The position numbers and the translations under genes were made by a program. A model generated the notes under the pieces. It saw nothing but the letters and a program-made list of their open reading frames with translations. It was not told the DNA's origin and did no database searches. Of a DNA stretch of 64,000 bases, positions 1-8,541 are shown piece by piece. Origin of the DNA: Nocardioides nitrophenolicus (lineage in GTDB: Bacteria > Actinomycetota > Actinomycetes > Propionibacteriales > Nocardioidaceae); contig NZ_JAFBBY010000001.1 in assembly GCF_016907515.1 (NCBI RefSeq), positions 5,084,001-5,148,000 on the forward strand, in the 5' to 3' direction. The stretch's first letter is position 1. Each line of letters starts with the position of its first letter.

Positions 1-719
1 TTCTGCGCCGCGATGTCGCGGTGGTCGATGGCGAAGTCGGGTGCGGGGAAGGACAGCATCGCGATCGCCCGGGTCGGGTCCGGGACGGGGCGCAGGCCCG
101 CGGAGCGGCCGCCGTCGTTGTGGTCGATCGCCCAGCCGTCGAGACCGAACTCGTTGGGCACGGTGAAGAACGCCAGCACCATGCCGAGGTGGCGCACGTG
201 CTCCTCGTGCGGCCCGAACACCATCGAGCGCAGTGCCGAGTGCAGCCCGTCGGCGCCGATGACCAGGTCGAAACGCCGGCGCTCGCCGCTGGCGAAGGTG
301 ACGTCGACCCCGTCGGGGTCCTGGACGAGCTCGGCGATCCGGTAGCCGAAGACGTACTCGGCGTGGTCGCGGGTGGCGTCGTACAGGACCTGGGACAGGT
401 CGCCGCGCAGCACCTCGACCTCGGCGATGTGGCCGTCACCGTCGTTCTCGTCGGCGCGGTAGGTCTCCAGCACCGTCCCGTCGGCGGCCACGGTGTGCCC
501 GCCGAGGGTGTCGGTGCACGCCGCGCGCACCTCGGCGTCGAGGCCCATCAGCCGGATCACGTCCTTGGCCACCCCGCGCGCGTCCACCGCCTGACCACCC
601 GGCCGCAGCCCGGGCGCCTGCTCCACCACCGTCACGGTCGCGCCCCGCCGGCACAGCCAGTGGGCGAGCGCAGGCCCCGCGATGCTCGCCCCGGTCACCA
701 GCACCCTGATCTCGCTCAT
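1..719 (-). CDS. FAD-dependent monooxygenase, 3' end cut by window
   Basis: The reading frame starts at the ATG read from 719 and runs off the left edge, leaving 239 codons. A GAGGGA ribosome site precedes it. The N-terminus has a dinucleotide-binding pattern (VLVTGASIAGPALA, about residues 6-19), followed by an acidic-ended strand (TVVEQAPG) and RPGGQAVDARG, as in p-hydroxybenzoate hydroxylase-type flavoproteins. The second FAD motif DLVIGADGLHSALR lies near residues 160-175. The family hydroxylates or epoxidises small organic substrates with NAD(P)H and oxygen. The substrate cannot be predicted, and the C-terminal substrate domain is outside the window. It is divergent from the MetF-like gene. 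Confidence 0.85.
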   Translation of the reverse strand, partial: MSEIRVLVTGASIAGPALAHWLCRRGATVTVVEQAPGLRPGGQAVDARGVAKDVIRLMGLDAEVRAACTDTLGGHTVAADGTVLETYRADENDGDGHIAEVEVLRGDLSQVLYDATRDHAEYVFGYRIAELVQDPDGVDVTFASGERRRFDLVIGADGLHSALRSMVFGPHEEHVRHLGMVLAFFTVPNEFGLDGWAIDHNDGGRSAGLRPVPDPTRAIAMLSFPAPDFAIDHRDIAAQ

Positions 720-802
720 CGTGTCCCTCTCGTCTCGTCGGCCTCACCGTGTCGGCCGACGCTGGTGTGACCCGGCCGTCGTCCGGAACTCATCGGTCCC
801 GC

Positions 803-808
803 TACCCT
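803..808 (+). promoter_or_regulatory. -10 element of leaderless MetF-like gene
   Basis: TACCCT ends six bases before the GTG at 815, so transcription would begin at or next to the start codon. No convincing -35 is seen. Confidence 0.5.
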
Positions 809-814
809 CGCCCG

Positions 815-1738
815 GTGGACGTCGCTGCGCGCATCGAGGCCGGCCGGGGCGACTTCGTCCTCTTCGCGATCACCCCGCCCCGACGCTCGACGCCGGCCGA
901 GCGGCTCCCCGAGATCGCCCGCGCCACCACCCAGCGGCTCGAGGGCCTCGACCTCGACGGGCTGGTCCTCTACGACATCGACGACGAGAGCTCCCGCAAC
1001 CCGGCCGAGCGCCCGTTCCCCTTCACCCCCACGGTGGACCCCTCGACGTACCGCTCCGAGCACCTGCCGAGCTGGCCGACCCCGGTCATCGTCTACCGCG
1101 CCGTGGGCAAGTACCAGCCCGAGGAGCTCCGCGACTGGCTCGCCGCGCAGGACCACCGGCGCACCCTGACCGTGCTCGTCGGCGCCGCCTCCAGCGGCAC
1201 CACCACGCCCCTGTCCCTCGCCGACGCCCAGGCGCTGCGGGCGGAGGCGAACCCGAGCCTGCTCCTCGGGGGAGTGGCGATCCCCGAGCGCCACAGCCGC
1301 CGCGACAACGAGCACCTGCGCCTCATCGCCAAGCAGGAGGCAGGCTGCCGCTTCTTCGTCACCCAGGTCGTCTACGACCTCAACGCCGCCAAGAACCTGG
1401 TCTCCGACTACCGCTACGCCTGCGCGGAGCGCGGCCTCACCCCGGTCCCCATCGTGTTCACCTTCTCGGTCTGCGGCTCGATGAAGACCCTCGAGTTCCT
1501 GCGGTGGCTCGGCGTCGACGTACCGCGGTGGATCGAGAACGACCTGCGGCACTCCACCAACACCCTGCGCGCGTCCGCCGAGCAGGCCGCCGCGACCGCG
1601 CTGGAGCTGGCCGACTTCTGCCGCCGGCTCGACGTACCGCTGGGGTTGAACGTGGAGAGCGTCTCGATCCGGCGGGAGGAGATCGAGGCTTCCGTCGAGC
1701 TCGCGGCGCGGTTGCGTGCGCAGGTGCGGGCTACTTGA
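815..1738 (+). CDS. methylenetetrahydrofolate reductase-like (MetF-type) barrel protein
   Basis: A 307-residue TIM-barrel protein of the MetF/MTHFR family, which normally reduces methylene-THF with a bound FAD. Recognisable blocks are CRFFVTQVVYDLN (MetF: the ITQ-fF-D block), then PVPIVFTFSVCGS with WLGVDVPRWI, matching the MetF block around G(V/I)xIPxW. The N-terminal FEFFPP motif, which holds the catalytic Glu in E. coli MetF, reads FAITPP here, so that Glu appears lost. The GTG start at 815 is chosen because TACCCT (803-808) sits six bases upstream, a leaderless arrangement. The 3' end overlaps the convergent dehydrogenase gene by eight bases. The true reaction is uncertain. Confidence 0.75.
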   Translation: MDVAARIEAGRGDFVLFAITPPRRSTPAERLPEIARATTQRLEGLDLDGLVLYDIDDESSRNPAERPFPFTPTVDPSTYRSEHLPSWPTPVIVYRAVGKYQPEELRDWLAAQDHRRTLTVLVGAASSGTTTPLSLADAQALRAEANPSLLLGGVAIPERHSRRDNEHLRLIAKQEAGCRFFVTQVVYDLNAAKNLVSDYRYACAERGLTPVPIVFTFSVCGSMKTLEFLRWLGVDVPRWIENDLRHSTNTLRASAEQAAATALELADFCRRLDVPLGLNVESVSIRREEIEASVELAARLRAQVRAT

Positions 1739-2564
1739 CGAGCACACCCCCGTCGACGGGGAGCGCGACGCCGGTGATGTAGCGCGCCTCGTCCGAGGCG
1801 AGGAACAGCACGGCGTTGCTGACGTCGATCGACTCGACCCACGGGATCGGGTAGAGGATCGTGTCGCCCGAGGCCTTCGCGAAGTCGTCCTTCGTCGGGT
1901 GCTCCAGGTCCGGGCTGAACAGGTCGTACATGCCCTGGTTCTGGACCATCGGGGTGTCGACCTGGGTCGGGTTGACGGTGTTGACACGCACGCGGTGCTC
2001 GGCCAGCTCCTGGGCGAGGGTCTTCATCAGGCCCACGACGCCGTGCTTGGCCGACACGTAGTGCCCGACCCCGGTGTACGACCGGAGGCCGGCGACCGAC
2101 GCCGTGAGCACGATCGAGCCGCCGGTGCCCTGGCGGATCAGGTGGGGGATGGCGGCCTTCGCCGTGCGCCACACGCCGGAGAGGTTGATGTCGATCATCT
2201 CGGCCCAGGTCTCCTCCGACAGCTCGTGCGCGTCGCCGAAGGACAAGATCCCTGCGTTGGCGAGCACGATGTCGACGTGCCCCAAGGCCTCGACGCCGGC
2301 GTCGAGGGCCGACTGGAGCGAGCCGAAGTCGCGGACGTCGGCCGGTGCGGAGTAGATCCGCCGCCCCAGGGCCTCGACCAGGCGGACCGTCTCCTGCATG
2401 TCCTCCTCGGTGGCCATCGGGTAGGGCACGGTGTCGATGTCCTTGAGGGCGTCGACGGCGATGATGTCGGCACCCTCCTCGGCCAGGCGGACCGCGTGGC
2501 TGCGCCCCTGCCCACGGGCGGCGCCGGTGATGAACGCGACCTTGCCCTCAACTCGTCCTGCCAT
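1731..2564 (-). CDS. mycofactocin-coupled SDR family oxidoreductase
   Basis: A short-chain dehydrogenase of 277 residues. The cofactor motif TGAARGQGRSHAVRLAEEGA (about 13-32) is the hallmark of the mycofactocin-associated SDR subfamily, which holds its nicotinamide cofactor tightly and is thought to pass electrons to mycofactocin rather than free NAD. NAG (about 105), the catalytic YxxxK (YVSAKHG) and the C-terminal YITGVALPVDGG are all present. It is the last gene of the leftward operon, 40 bases after a paralogue with which it shares most motifs. It probably oxidises an alcohol intermediate of the substrate imported by the ABC transporter. No mycofactocin biosynthesis genes lie in this window. 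Confidence 0.9.
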   Translation of the reverse strand: MAGRVEGKVAFITGAARGQGRSHAVRLAEEGADIIAVDALKDIDTVPYPMATEEDMQETVRLVEALGRRIYSAPADVRDFGSLQSALDAGVEALGHVDIVLANAGILSFGDAHELSEETWAEMIDINLSGVWRTAKAAIPHLIRQGTGGSIVLTASVAGLRSYTGVGHYVSAKHGVVGLMKTLAQELAEHRVRVNTVNPTQVDTPMVQNQGMYDLFSPDLEHPTKDDFAKASGDTILYPIPWVESIDVSNAVLFLASDEARYITGVALPVDGGVLVK

Positions 2565-2604
2565 CTTCTCCTCCTCTGGTGACGGCCACCGCGTGGCCTC
2601 GGAT

Positions 2605-3441
2605 CTACTTGACGAGCACGCCGGCGTCGACCGGCAGCGCTACGCCTGTGATGTACCTGGACTCGTCCGAGGCCAGGAAGAGTACGGCGTTGCTGACGTC
2701 CCGCGACTCCACCCAGGGAGTCGGCAGAGCGTTCATCGCCTGCGAGACCGGTGCGAAGTCCTCGCGTCCCGGGGCCTCGAGGCCGGGACAGAACAGCCGG
2801 TACATCGGGTCGTTCATGATCATCGGGGTGTCGACCTGCGTCGGGTTGAGACTGTTCACGCGGATGCGGTGCGGCGCGAGCTCCTGCGCCAGGGTCTTCA
2901 TCAGCCCGTTGATCCCGTGCTTCGCGGCGGTGTAGTGCGCGATGTTGGCGTAGCCCTTGAGACCCGCGGCCGAGCTGGTGAGCACGACCGACCCACCCGT
3001 GCCCTGGCGCAACAGATGGGGGATCGCGGCCTTGACCGTGCGCCAGGTGCCACCGAGGTCGATGTCGACCACGGTCTGCCACTGCTCCTCGGTGATCTCG
3101 TGGGCGGGCGCCGGGGCGTTGACGCCGACGTTCGCGCAGACGACGTCGAGCCGGCCGAGCCGGTCCACGCCGTCGTCGACGGCCTCGGTCAGGCCCGGAG
3201 CGTCGCGGACGTCGGCGACGTACGCGACCGCACGGCGTCCCAGCGCCTCGACCTGGCGGACCGTCTCGTCGAGGTCGGCCCGCGTGGCGAGGGGGTAGGG
3301 CACCTCGGGCAGGTCGGCGCACCGGTCGACGAGGATGAGGTCGGCGCCCTCCTCGGCGAGACGCACCGCGTGGCTGCGGCCCTGTCCTCGGGCAGCGCCG
3401 GTGACCAGTGCGACCATGCCGGCCACGCGTCCGGCGCTCAT
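2605..3441 (-). CDS. mycofactocin-coupled SDR family oxidoreductase (paralogue)
   Basis: A 278-residue short-chain dehydrogenase, clearly a paralogue of its downstream neighbour: TGAARGQGRSHAVRLAEEGA near the N-terminus, catalytic YTAAKHG, the NPTQVDTPM block and YITGVALPVDAGVLVK at the end. Its ATG overlaps the stop of the permease gene (ATGA, 3438-3441), which implies translational coupling to the transporter. Two related dehydrogenases in tandem suggest two oxidations in one pathway, or two stereo- or regio-selective forms of one oxidation. The substrate is unknown. Confidence 0.9.
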   Translation of the reverse strand: MSAGRVAGMVALVTGAARGQGRSHAVRLAEEGADLILVDRCADLPEVPYPLATRADLDETVRQVEALGRRAVAYVADVRDAPGLTEAVDDGVDRLGRLDVVCANVGVNAPAPAHEITEEQWQTVVDIDLGGTWRTVKAAIPHLLRQGTGGSVVLTSSAAGLKGYANIAHYTAAKHGINGLMKTLAQELAPHRIRVNSLNPTQVDTPMIMNDPMYRLFCPGLEAPGREDFAPVSQAMNALPTPWVESRDVSNAVLFLASDESRYITGVALPVDAGVLVK

Positions 3442-4445
3442 TTGATGATCCCGTAGCGTCGGCGGTCGATCGTCAAGGCGACCGCGGCGATCACGACAGC
3501 GCCCTTGACGATCAGCTGGGTATACGGATCGACCGATGTGATGTCCATGCCGGAGCTCAGCAGCACGATCACGAGCGCGCCGAGCAAGGTGCGATGCGGG
3601 CCGCCAACTCCGCCGGAGAGGGCGGTGCCGCCGACGACGATCGCCGCGATCGAGTTCAGGAGGCTGGGATCGGCGCCCATCGGCACGCCGGTGCTCGCCT
3701 GGCCGGTGAAGATGATCCCGGCGATGGCGGCGACCGCGCCGGCCAGCGCGAACACCGCCAGCTTGACCGCTTGCACCCGCACGCCGCTGAGGGCCGCGGC
3801 GCGTTCGTTGCTGCCGACGGCGTACAGGTGACGGCCGAACGGGGTGGCGAAGGCGATGACCGTCGCGATCGCGGTGAGGACGATGGCGATGAGCGCGCCG
3901 TTCGGGATGCCGGGGATGGTCGACTCGTTGACCAGCCTCTGCAGCAGATCCGACCGGTAGGACACCGGCCCGCCGTTGGAGATCGAGTTGGAGATGCCGT
4001 TGAGGATCGACATCATGCCCAGCGTCACGAGGAAGGACGGCACTTTCAAGAACGTGGTGATCAGGCCGTTGACGAGGCCGACGACGGCGCCGACAGCGAC
4101 GACCAGGAGGATCGCGAGCGTCCCGCCGAAGTCGTCGATCCAGGTGGCGATCAGGATCCCGGCGAGCGTGGCGTTGGCCGCCACCGACAGGTCGATCCCG
4201 CCGATCAGGATGACGAAGGTGCCGGCGAGGGCGACGACGGTCAGGAAGGCCATCTGTCGCAGGATGTTCTGCGCCGAGTCGGCCGAGACGAAGGCCGAGG
4301 TCTGCGACTGGAAGTAGACCACGAGCGCGACGACGGCGACCGTCGGGACGAGCACGTTGCGGTGGCGGTCCAGCCGGCGAAGCAGGCGTCGGTCCTCCGT
4401 CACTGCTGCTGGCGCCGGGGCGAGCTGGGCTTGGTTCTGGGACAC
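3438..4445 (-). CDS. sugar-type ABC transporter permease (RbsC family)
   Basis: An integral membrane permease of 335 residues. About ten hydrophobic segments follow a polar N-terminus of some 30 residues. The conserved block GTFVILIGGIDLSVAANATLAG and the LVNGLITTFLKVPSFLVTLGMM region are diagnostic of the RbsC/XylH (CUT2) permease family. It would dimerise with the double-ATPase encoded seven bases upstream and receive substrate from the lipoprotein encoded before that. CUT2 systems carry monosaccharides, autoinducer-2 and other small polar compounds. Because the linked genes are dehydrogenases, an acyl-CoA ligase and a thiamine enzyme, a non-sugar ligand is possible. Confidence 0.93.
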   Translation of the reverse strand: MSQNQAQLAPAPAAVTEDRRLLRRLDRHRNVLVPTVAVVALVVYFQSQTSAFVSADSAQNILRQMAFLTVVALAGTFVILIGGIDLSVAANATLAGILIATWIDDFGGTLAILLVVAVGAVVGLVNGLITTFLKVPSFLVTLGMMSILNGISNSISNGGPVSYRSDLLQRLVNESTIPGIPNGALIAIVLTAIATVIAFATPFGRHLYAVGSNERAAALSGVRVQAVKLAVFALAGAVAAIAGIIFTGQASTGVPMGADPSLLNSIAAIVVGGTALSGGVGGPHRTLLGALVIVLLSSGMDITSVDPYTQLIVKGAVVIAAVALTIDRRRYGIIK

Positions 4446-4452
4446 GAGTTCC

Positions 4453-5982
4453 TCACATCATGTGCTTGATCACGTCGACCTCGGTCGGCTTGGCGGTGGT
4501 GGGGGAGGCGATCTCGGCGGTCACGACGCCGTCCTTCATGACGACGATCCGGTCGGCCATCCCGATGACCTCCTCGAGGGACTCGGCGCAGAGCAGGACG
4601 CCGATGCCCTCGGTCGCCAGGTCGCGGATGAGCCCGTAGATCTCCTCGCGCGTGCCGACGTCGATGCCTCTCGTGGGGTCGTTGAGGACGAGCACGCGGC
4701 AGGACCGTCCCTGCCACCGCGCGAACACCGCCTTCTGCTGGTTGCCTCCGCTCAGCTCACCGATGGGAGTGCCGAGGTCCTTGGTCTTGATCCGCAACCG
4801 GTCCGCGAGAGCCGCCGCACGGACGCGCTCCTCTCGCAGGCGCAGCAGGCGGGTCCACTTCGAGCGGAGCAGGTCCAGGAACCCGATCGAGATGTTGCCG
4901 CGCACCGACGCGGTGGCGAACAGCGAGTCGAGCGCCCGCTCCGGCGGGACGTACAGCACGCCGGCCGCGACGGCTGCCGGGCTGCTCCACCGCCGCCGCA
5001 CCCGGCCGTCGAGGACCACCGAGCCGGCGTCGAGCCGATGCGCGCCGGCGACCGCCGCGGCCAGGGTCGACTTGCCCGACCCGATGACGCCGGCGAGGCC
5101 GACGATCTCCCCGGGCCTGACCTGGAGGTCGACGCCCTCGAACTCGCCGGTGACACCCGCGCCGCGCAGCTCCAGGACGGGCTCGTCGGCGCGCGCGCCG
5201 AGCTGCTCGTGCTCGCGGTAGTAGTCGGTGCTGCGCTCGGTACCGACCATCAGCTCATGAAGCCGTTCGGCCGAGATGCCCCGGTTGTCGAGGGTGTCGA
5301 CCGTGCGACCGTCACGCAGCACCAGGAGGCGGGTGCTGATGCGCAGCACGTCCTGCAGGATGTGGGACACGAAGATGAACGAGACCCGCTCGCGCCACCG
5401 CTCGACCAGGTCGAACAGGATCTCGACCTCGGTCTCGCTGAGCGCGCTGGTGGGCTCGTCGAGCAGGATCACCGGGGCGGCGCCTCCCGCGCCGGCCCGC
5501 GAGAACGCCTTCGCGATCTCGACCAGCTGGCGCTGCGGGTAGGTCAGGTCGGCGACGACGTCGTCGGCGGCCACGCCGGCGATGTGCAGATCCTCGAGCA
5601 GTGCGCGGGCGGCGGCCCGGAGCCGAGCTCGCCGGCCCGGACCCCGCCCGCCCACCTCGTACTCCCGTCCGAGGTAGATGTTCTCGTGCACCCGCAGCGC
5701 GTCCACGAGCGCCTGCTCCTGGACGACGACGGAGATGCCGAGCCCGCTGAGTGCCCGCGGGTCGCCCAGCGGGGCCTCGGCGTCGCCGATCGTCAGCCGA
5801 CCGGAGTCGGGGCGGACCGTTCCGCTCAGGACGCCGATGAGGGTCGACTTCCCGGCGCCGTTCTCGCCGATCAGACCGAGCACCTCGCCGGGGCGCACCT
5901 CGAGCGAGACGTCGCGCAGGGCGTGCACGGGTCCGTAGCTCTTCGACACGCCCGCGAGCCGGATGGTGGGGGTCGAGGTCAT
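4453..5982 (-). CDS. sugar-type ABC transporter ATPase, two ABC domains (RbsA/MglA family)
   Basis: A 509-residue protein with two fused ABC domains, the RbsA layout. Domain 1 has Walker A GENGAGKST, a signature-like LTYPQRQLVEIAKAF and Walker B VILLDEPTSAL. Domain 2 has Walker A GVIGSGKST, signature ELSGGNQQKAVFARW and a Walker B reading VLVLNDPTRGID. The last motif departs from the usual LDEPTRGVD: Asp-Glu is replaced by Asn-Asp, so site 2 may hydrolyse ATP poorly. The gene starts four bases after the binding-protein gene and ends seven bases before the permease gene, so it is in the middle of the transport operon. Confidence 0.93.
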   Translation of the reverse strand: MTSTPTIRLAGVSKSYGPVHALRDVSLEVRPGEVLGLIGENGAGKSTLIGVLSGTVRPDSGRLTIGDAEAPLGDPRALSGLGISVVVQEQALVDALRVHENIYLGREYEVGGRGPGRRARLRAAARALLEDLHIAGVAADDVVADLTYPQRQLVEIAKAFSRAGAGGAAPVILLDEPTSALSETEVEILFDLVERWRERVSFIFVSHILQDVLRISTRLLVLRDGRTVDTLDNRGISAERLHELMVGTERSTDYYREHEQLGARADEPVLELRGAGVTGEFEGVDLQVRPGEIVGLAGVIGSGKSTLAAAVAGAHRLDAGSVVLDGRVRRRWSSPAAVAAGVLYVPPERALDSLFATASVRGNISIGFLDLLRSKWTRLLRLREERVRAAALADRLRIKTKDLGTPIGELSGGNQQKAVFARWQGRSCRVLVLNDPTRGIDVGTREEIYGLIRDLATEGIGVLLCAESLEEVIGMADRIVVMKDGVVTAEIASPTTAKPTEVDVIKHMM

Positions 5983-5986
5983 GCGA

Positions 5987-7267
5987 TCACGCGACGAGCT
6001 CGCTCTTGAACGCGAACAGCGGTCCGGACTTGAACGCCGCGTCGTAGGTCTCGCGGACCCCCGCGATGTCGGCCTTCGCCCATGCCTTGTTGAGGGTGTA
6101 CTCGTCCTGGGGCACGCCCTGGTAGTACTCCTCCGGGTCGATCGGGTTGAGCACCGTCTGCGGGTCCCAGGAGTCCGGGTTGAGCGAGCGGCTCATCGCG
6201 GACCAGTCGAACGGGAGCTGGTCCTGGTAGATCGTGTCGAGCACCGTGGCGGCCGAGTCGGGCTTCACCAGCAGCGCACCCTGCGCCATGAAGCGCTCGG
6301 GCAGCGAGAACTCGACGCCGTTGAGCGCGTCGAAGGTGGTGACGCCGAGCAGGCCCGCGGTCAGGCCACCGATGGTCGCGCTCGTGAGGAACTGCTTCCC
6401 GTCCGCGATGTACTGGACGTTCTGCTGGTTGCCGTCGAATCCGGTGACGGCCTTGCCCTTGATGCCCTGTGCGTCGAGGGCGGCGATGACCCCCGCGGCC
6501 TGGCTGTCGTTCTGGGCGAAGACGCCGACGAAGTCCCCGACCGACGGCAGGATGTTGGTGAACGACTTGCGGGCGTCCTCCGACGTCCAGTTCCCCGGCG
6601 AGGCCGTCTTGATCTCGATGTCCGGGAAGTCCGCGAGGGCGGCGTTGAGGCCGGCGGTGCGCTGGTCGTCGGCCGAGGAGCCCTTGGCGCCGGGCACGTG
6701 GATGATCGTGCCGCTGCCGCCGACCTCCTCGAACAGCGCGCGTGCGGTCGCCTCGGCGATCTTGGTCGACATCGGCGTGATGAACCGGACCCACTTGTCG
6801 GCGTCGGCCGGCGTGTACCAGGGCGGCGCCGTGTAGGAGCTGGCGTAGAGGATGCCGGCCGCCTGAGCGGCCTTGGTGACGGCCGCCGCCTGAGCCTCGG
6901 TGGCAGGTGTGCCGAAGACGGACTTGCCGCCCGCCGCCTTGACGGTGCCGATCTGGCCGAGTGCGGTGTTCACGTTGCCCTGGTCCTCCAGAGACGCGAC
7001 CTCGACGCCGAGCGCCTTCATCGCCTGCTTGCCGCCCTCGTTGAAGGCGACGAAGAAGTCGTTGGACAGCGTCGTGACCTGGATCCAGGACTTCGACGCG
7101 ACCGACTTGCCCTTCCCCTTGCCCGTGCTGTCGTCGCCGCAGGCGCTGAGACCGACGGCGAGGCCGGCAGCGCCGGCGACGGAGAGGAAGGCCCGCCGGG
7201 ACAGGGGGCTGGGGAAGAAGGACGGGTCGCGGGCGATGTCGACGATGCGAGATTCGGTGGAAGCCAT
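5987..7267 (-). CDS. sugar-type ABC transporter substrate-binding lipoprotein (RbsB-like)
   Basis: A 426-residue periplasmic-binding-protein-family protein. The N-terminus has a twin-arginine signal (SRRAFLSVAGAAG) that ends in a lipobox LSAC followed by GDD, so it is probably Tat-exported and lipid-anchored. The body has the type 1 (LacI/RbsB) pattern: VFAQNDSQAAGVIAALDAQG and VTGFDGNQQNVQYIADG are the conserved ligand-binding and hinge blocks. The ATG at 7267 is preferred over upstream in-frame starts because it begins the signal peptide and has GAAGGG upstream. It is encoded 68 bases after the hydrolase gene. It defines the transporter's specificity, but the ligand cannot be read from sequence. 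Confidence 0.92.
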   Translation of the reverse strand: MASTESRIVDIARDPSFFPSPLSRRAFLSVAGAAGLAVGLSACGDDSTGKGKGKSVASKSWIQVTTLSNDFFVAFNEGGKQAMKALGVEVASLEDQGNVNTALGQIGTVKAAGGKSVFGTPATEAQAAAVTKAAQAAGILYASSYTAPPWYTPADADKWVRFITPMSTKIAEATARALFEEVGGSGTIIHVPGAKGSSADDQRTAGLNAALADFPDIEIKTASPGNWTSEDARKSFTNILPSVGDFVGVFAQNDSQAAGVIAALDAQGIKGKAVTGFDGNQQNVQYIADGKQFLTSATIGGLTAGLLGVTTFDALNGVEFSLPERFMAQGALLVKPDSAATVLDTIYQDQLPFDWSAMSRSLNPDSWDPQTVLNPIDPEEYYQGVPQDEYTLNKAWAKADIAGVRETYDAAFKSGPLFAFKSELVA

Positions 7268-7335
7268 GGTGGGCCCTTCGGGATGCAGGGGGAGTCGCGA
7301 GAGAGGGATCGCCGGACGGCGACCTTGGGAGGCGG

Positions 7336-8262
7336 TCAGGCGGTCGCGTCGGGGAGCAGGTGCTGGGCGAACCAGGCGGTGGCGTGCTCGGCGGCCGCCG
7401 CGAGCTTGCTCCGGTCGCTGTAGAGCGTCATGTGGGAGGTGTGGGGCAGGACGACGAGCTCCTTGCGGGCGCTCGGAATGGCGTTGAAGGTCTCGATCTC
7501 CAGGTCCCACAGGGTCAGGTCGTCGCCTTCCGCGACGATCATCATCGACGGGGTGTCGTAGATGCGGTCGACGAAGTAGTTGACGTCGTAGTCGAGCAGC
7601 AGGTCGACCGACTCCATGGTGCTGAGGTTCTGATAGAGCGGGGCCTCGGTGGCCTGCAGCTGGAGGAAGGTCGACTTGGTCTCCGGGAACGGCCAGGCCG
7701 AGAGCTCGTGCTCGGGGTCCTCGGACGCGTGCGGCAGATAGAGCCGCTGGCTCGGGTCGTCGTACCGGAGCCGGCGGTCTTCGAGGATCGCCGACCACAG
7801 GCGGCGATAGCCCAGCGTCCCGTGGACGCGTCGCATGTTGCGATGGCCGTCGACGACGGGGATCTGGCTGACGATGGCCTTCACCCGGGGGTCGGTGGCG
7901 GCGAGGATCAACACGTGCCCGCCCGAGTAGGAGATGCCCCACGCGCCCAGACGGTCGGGATCGATGCCCGGGGTGCGCTCGAGGAAGCTCAACGCGTTGC
8001 GGTAGTCGCGAACCTGGGCGGTGGGGTCGAGGTGCTGGCGCGGCTCACCGTCGGAGACCCCGAGGTTCCGGTAGTCGAACACGAGGGCCGCGATGCCTGC
8101 CCGGGCGAACGCCTCGGCGTAGTAGGGCATGACGAGCTCACGGACATAGCACCACCCGCCGGCGAGGACCACCGCCGGCGTCGGGTCGTCGGTGTCCGGC
8201 CGGTACAGCCAGCCGCGGACCGTGGTCCCCTCGCTCTGGAACTCGACGTCGTCGCGTCGCAT
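7336..8262 (-). CDS. alpha/beta hydrolase
   Basis: A 308-residue alpha/beta-hydrolase-fold protein. The nucleophile elbow is GISYSG (about residue 137), the oxyanion region is AGGWCYVRE, an acidic candidate lies in VAEGDD, and the catalytic His candidate is in LPHTSHMTLY near the C-terminus. The N-terminal strand order resembles bacterial hydrolases that cleave esters or carbon-carbon bonds of diketones. AAGGAG lies directly upstream of the ATG. It is the first gene of the leftward operon and faces the E1 gene across a 279-base regulatory region, so it probably acts on the same substrate as the transporter and dehydrogenases. Confidence 0.85.
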   Translation of the reverse strand: MRRDDVEFQSEGTTVRGWLYRPDTDDPTPAVVLAGGWCYVRELVMPYYAEAFARAGIAALVFDYRNLGVSDGEPRQHLDPTAQVRDYRNALSFLERTPGIDPDRLGAWGISYSGGHVLILAATDPRVKAIVSQIPVVDGHRNMRRVHGTLGYRRLWSAILEDRRLRYDDPSQRLYLPHASEDPEHELSAWPFPETKSTFLQLQATEAPLYQNLSTMESVDLLLDYDVNYFVDRIYDTPSMMIVAEGDDLTLWDLEIETFNAIPSARKELVVLPHTSHMTLYSDRSKLAAAAEHATAWFAQHLLPDATA

Positions 8263-8372
8263 CAGATCTCCTTCGAAGTCGGTGACGGGCGTGCCTCACC
8301 GGGGCGGGCGCCGGGCCGAGGGCCGCGGCGGACACCGCGACTCGGAGCATCATCGTGGCGTCGGTCACACCG

Positions 8373-8396
8373 AGTGTCAAGTAATACTGGACAGTA
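8373..8396. promoter_or_regulatory. putative operator site A between divergent operons
   Basis: AGTGTC at 8373-8378 is followed by the palindrome TACTGGACAGTA at 8385-8396. The same half-sites recur twice to the right. On the minus strand TTGACA (8375-8380), with CACGAT 17 bases further on (8352-8357), could be the promoter of the hydrolase operon, so the site would overlap its -35. Confidence 0.5.
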
Positions 8397-8437
8397 GATC
8401 TGGCGAACCTCTGTCGTCCGGTGAAGCGTGAACGTAA

Positions 8438-8451
8438 AGTGTCACTGGACA
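8438..8451. promoter_or_regulatory. putative operator site B
   Basis: AGTGTCACTGGACA is an exact 14-base repeat of the sequence at 8464-8477, with 26 bases between starts (about 2.5 helical turns). Confidence 0.5.
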
Positions 8452-8463
8452 AAGCAAGTGTCA

Positions 8464-8479
8464 AGTGTCACTGGACACT
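8464..8479. promoter_or_regulatory. putative operator site C, perfect palindrome
   Basis: AGTGTC-ACTG-GACACT is a perfect inverted repeat with six-base arms and a four-base spacer. It overlaps a -35-like TGGACA (8472-8477) that has TACTGT (8495-8500) 17 bases downstream, so a bound regulator would block the rightward promoter. The XRE-cupin protein encoded at the end of that operon is the natural candidate binder. Confidence 0.55.
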
Positions 8480-8500
8480 CGGTCGCCGCGCGGCTACTGT
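8472..8500 (+). promoter_or_regulatory. predicted promoter of the E1/CoA-ligase operon
   Basis: TGGACA (8472-8477), a 17-base spacer and TACTGT (8495-8500). The leader would be about 35 bases and include GGGAGG (8524-8529) before the ATG at 8542. The rest of the 8263-8541 gap holds only the operator repeats listed. Confidence 0.5.
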
Positions 8501-8541
8501 CCCCGTGCCGGAACGACCGGCACGGGAGGTGGAAACGGCGG

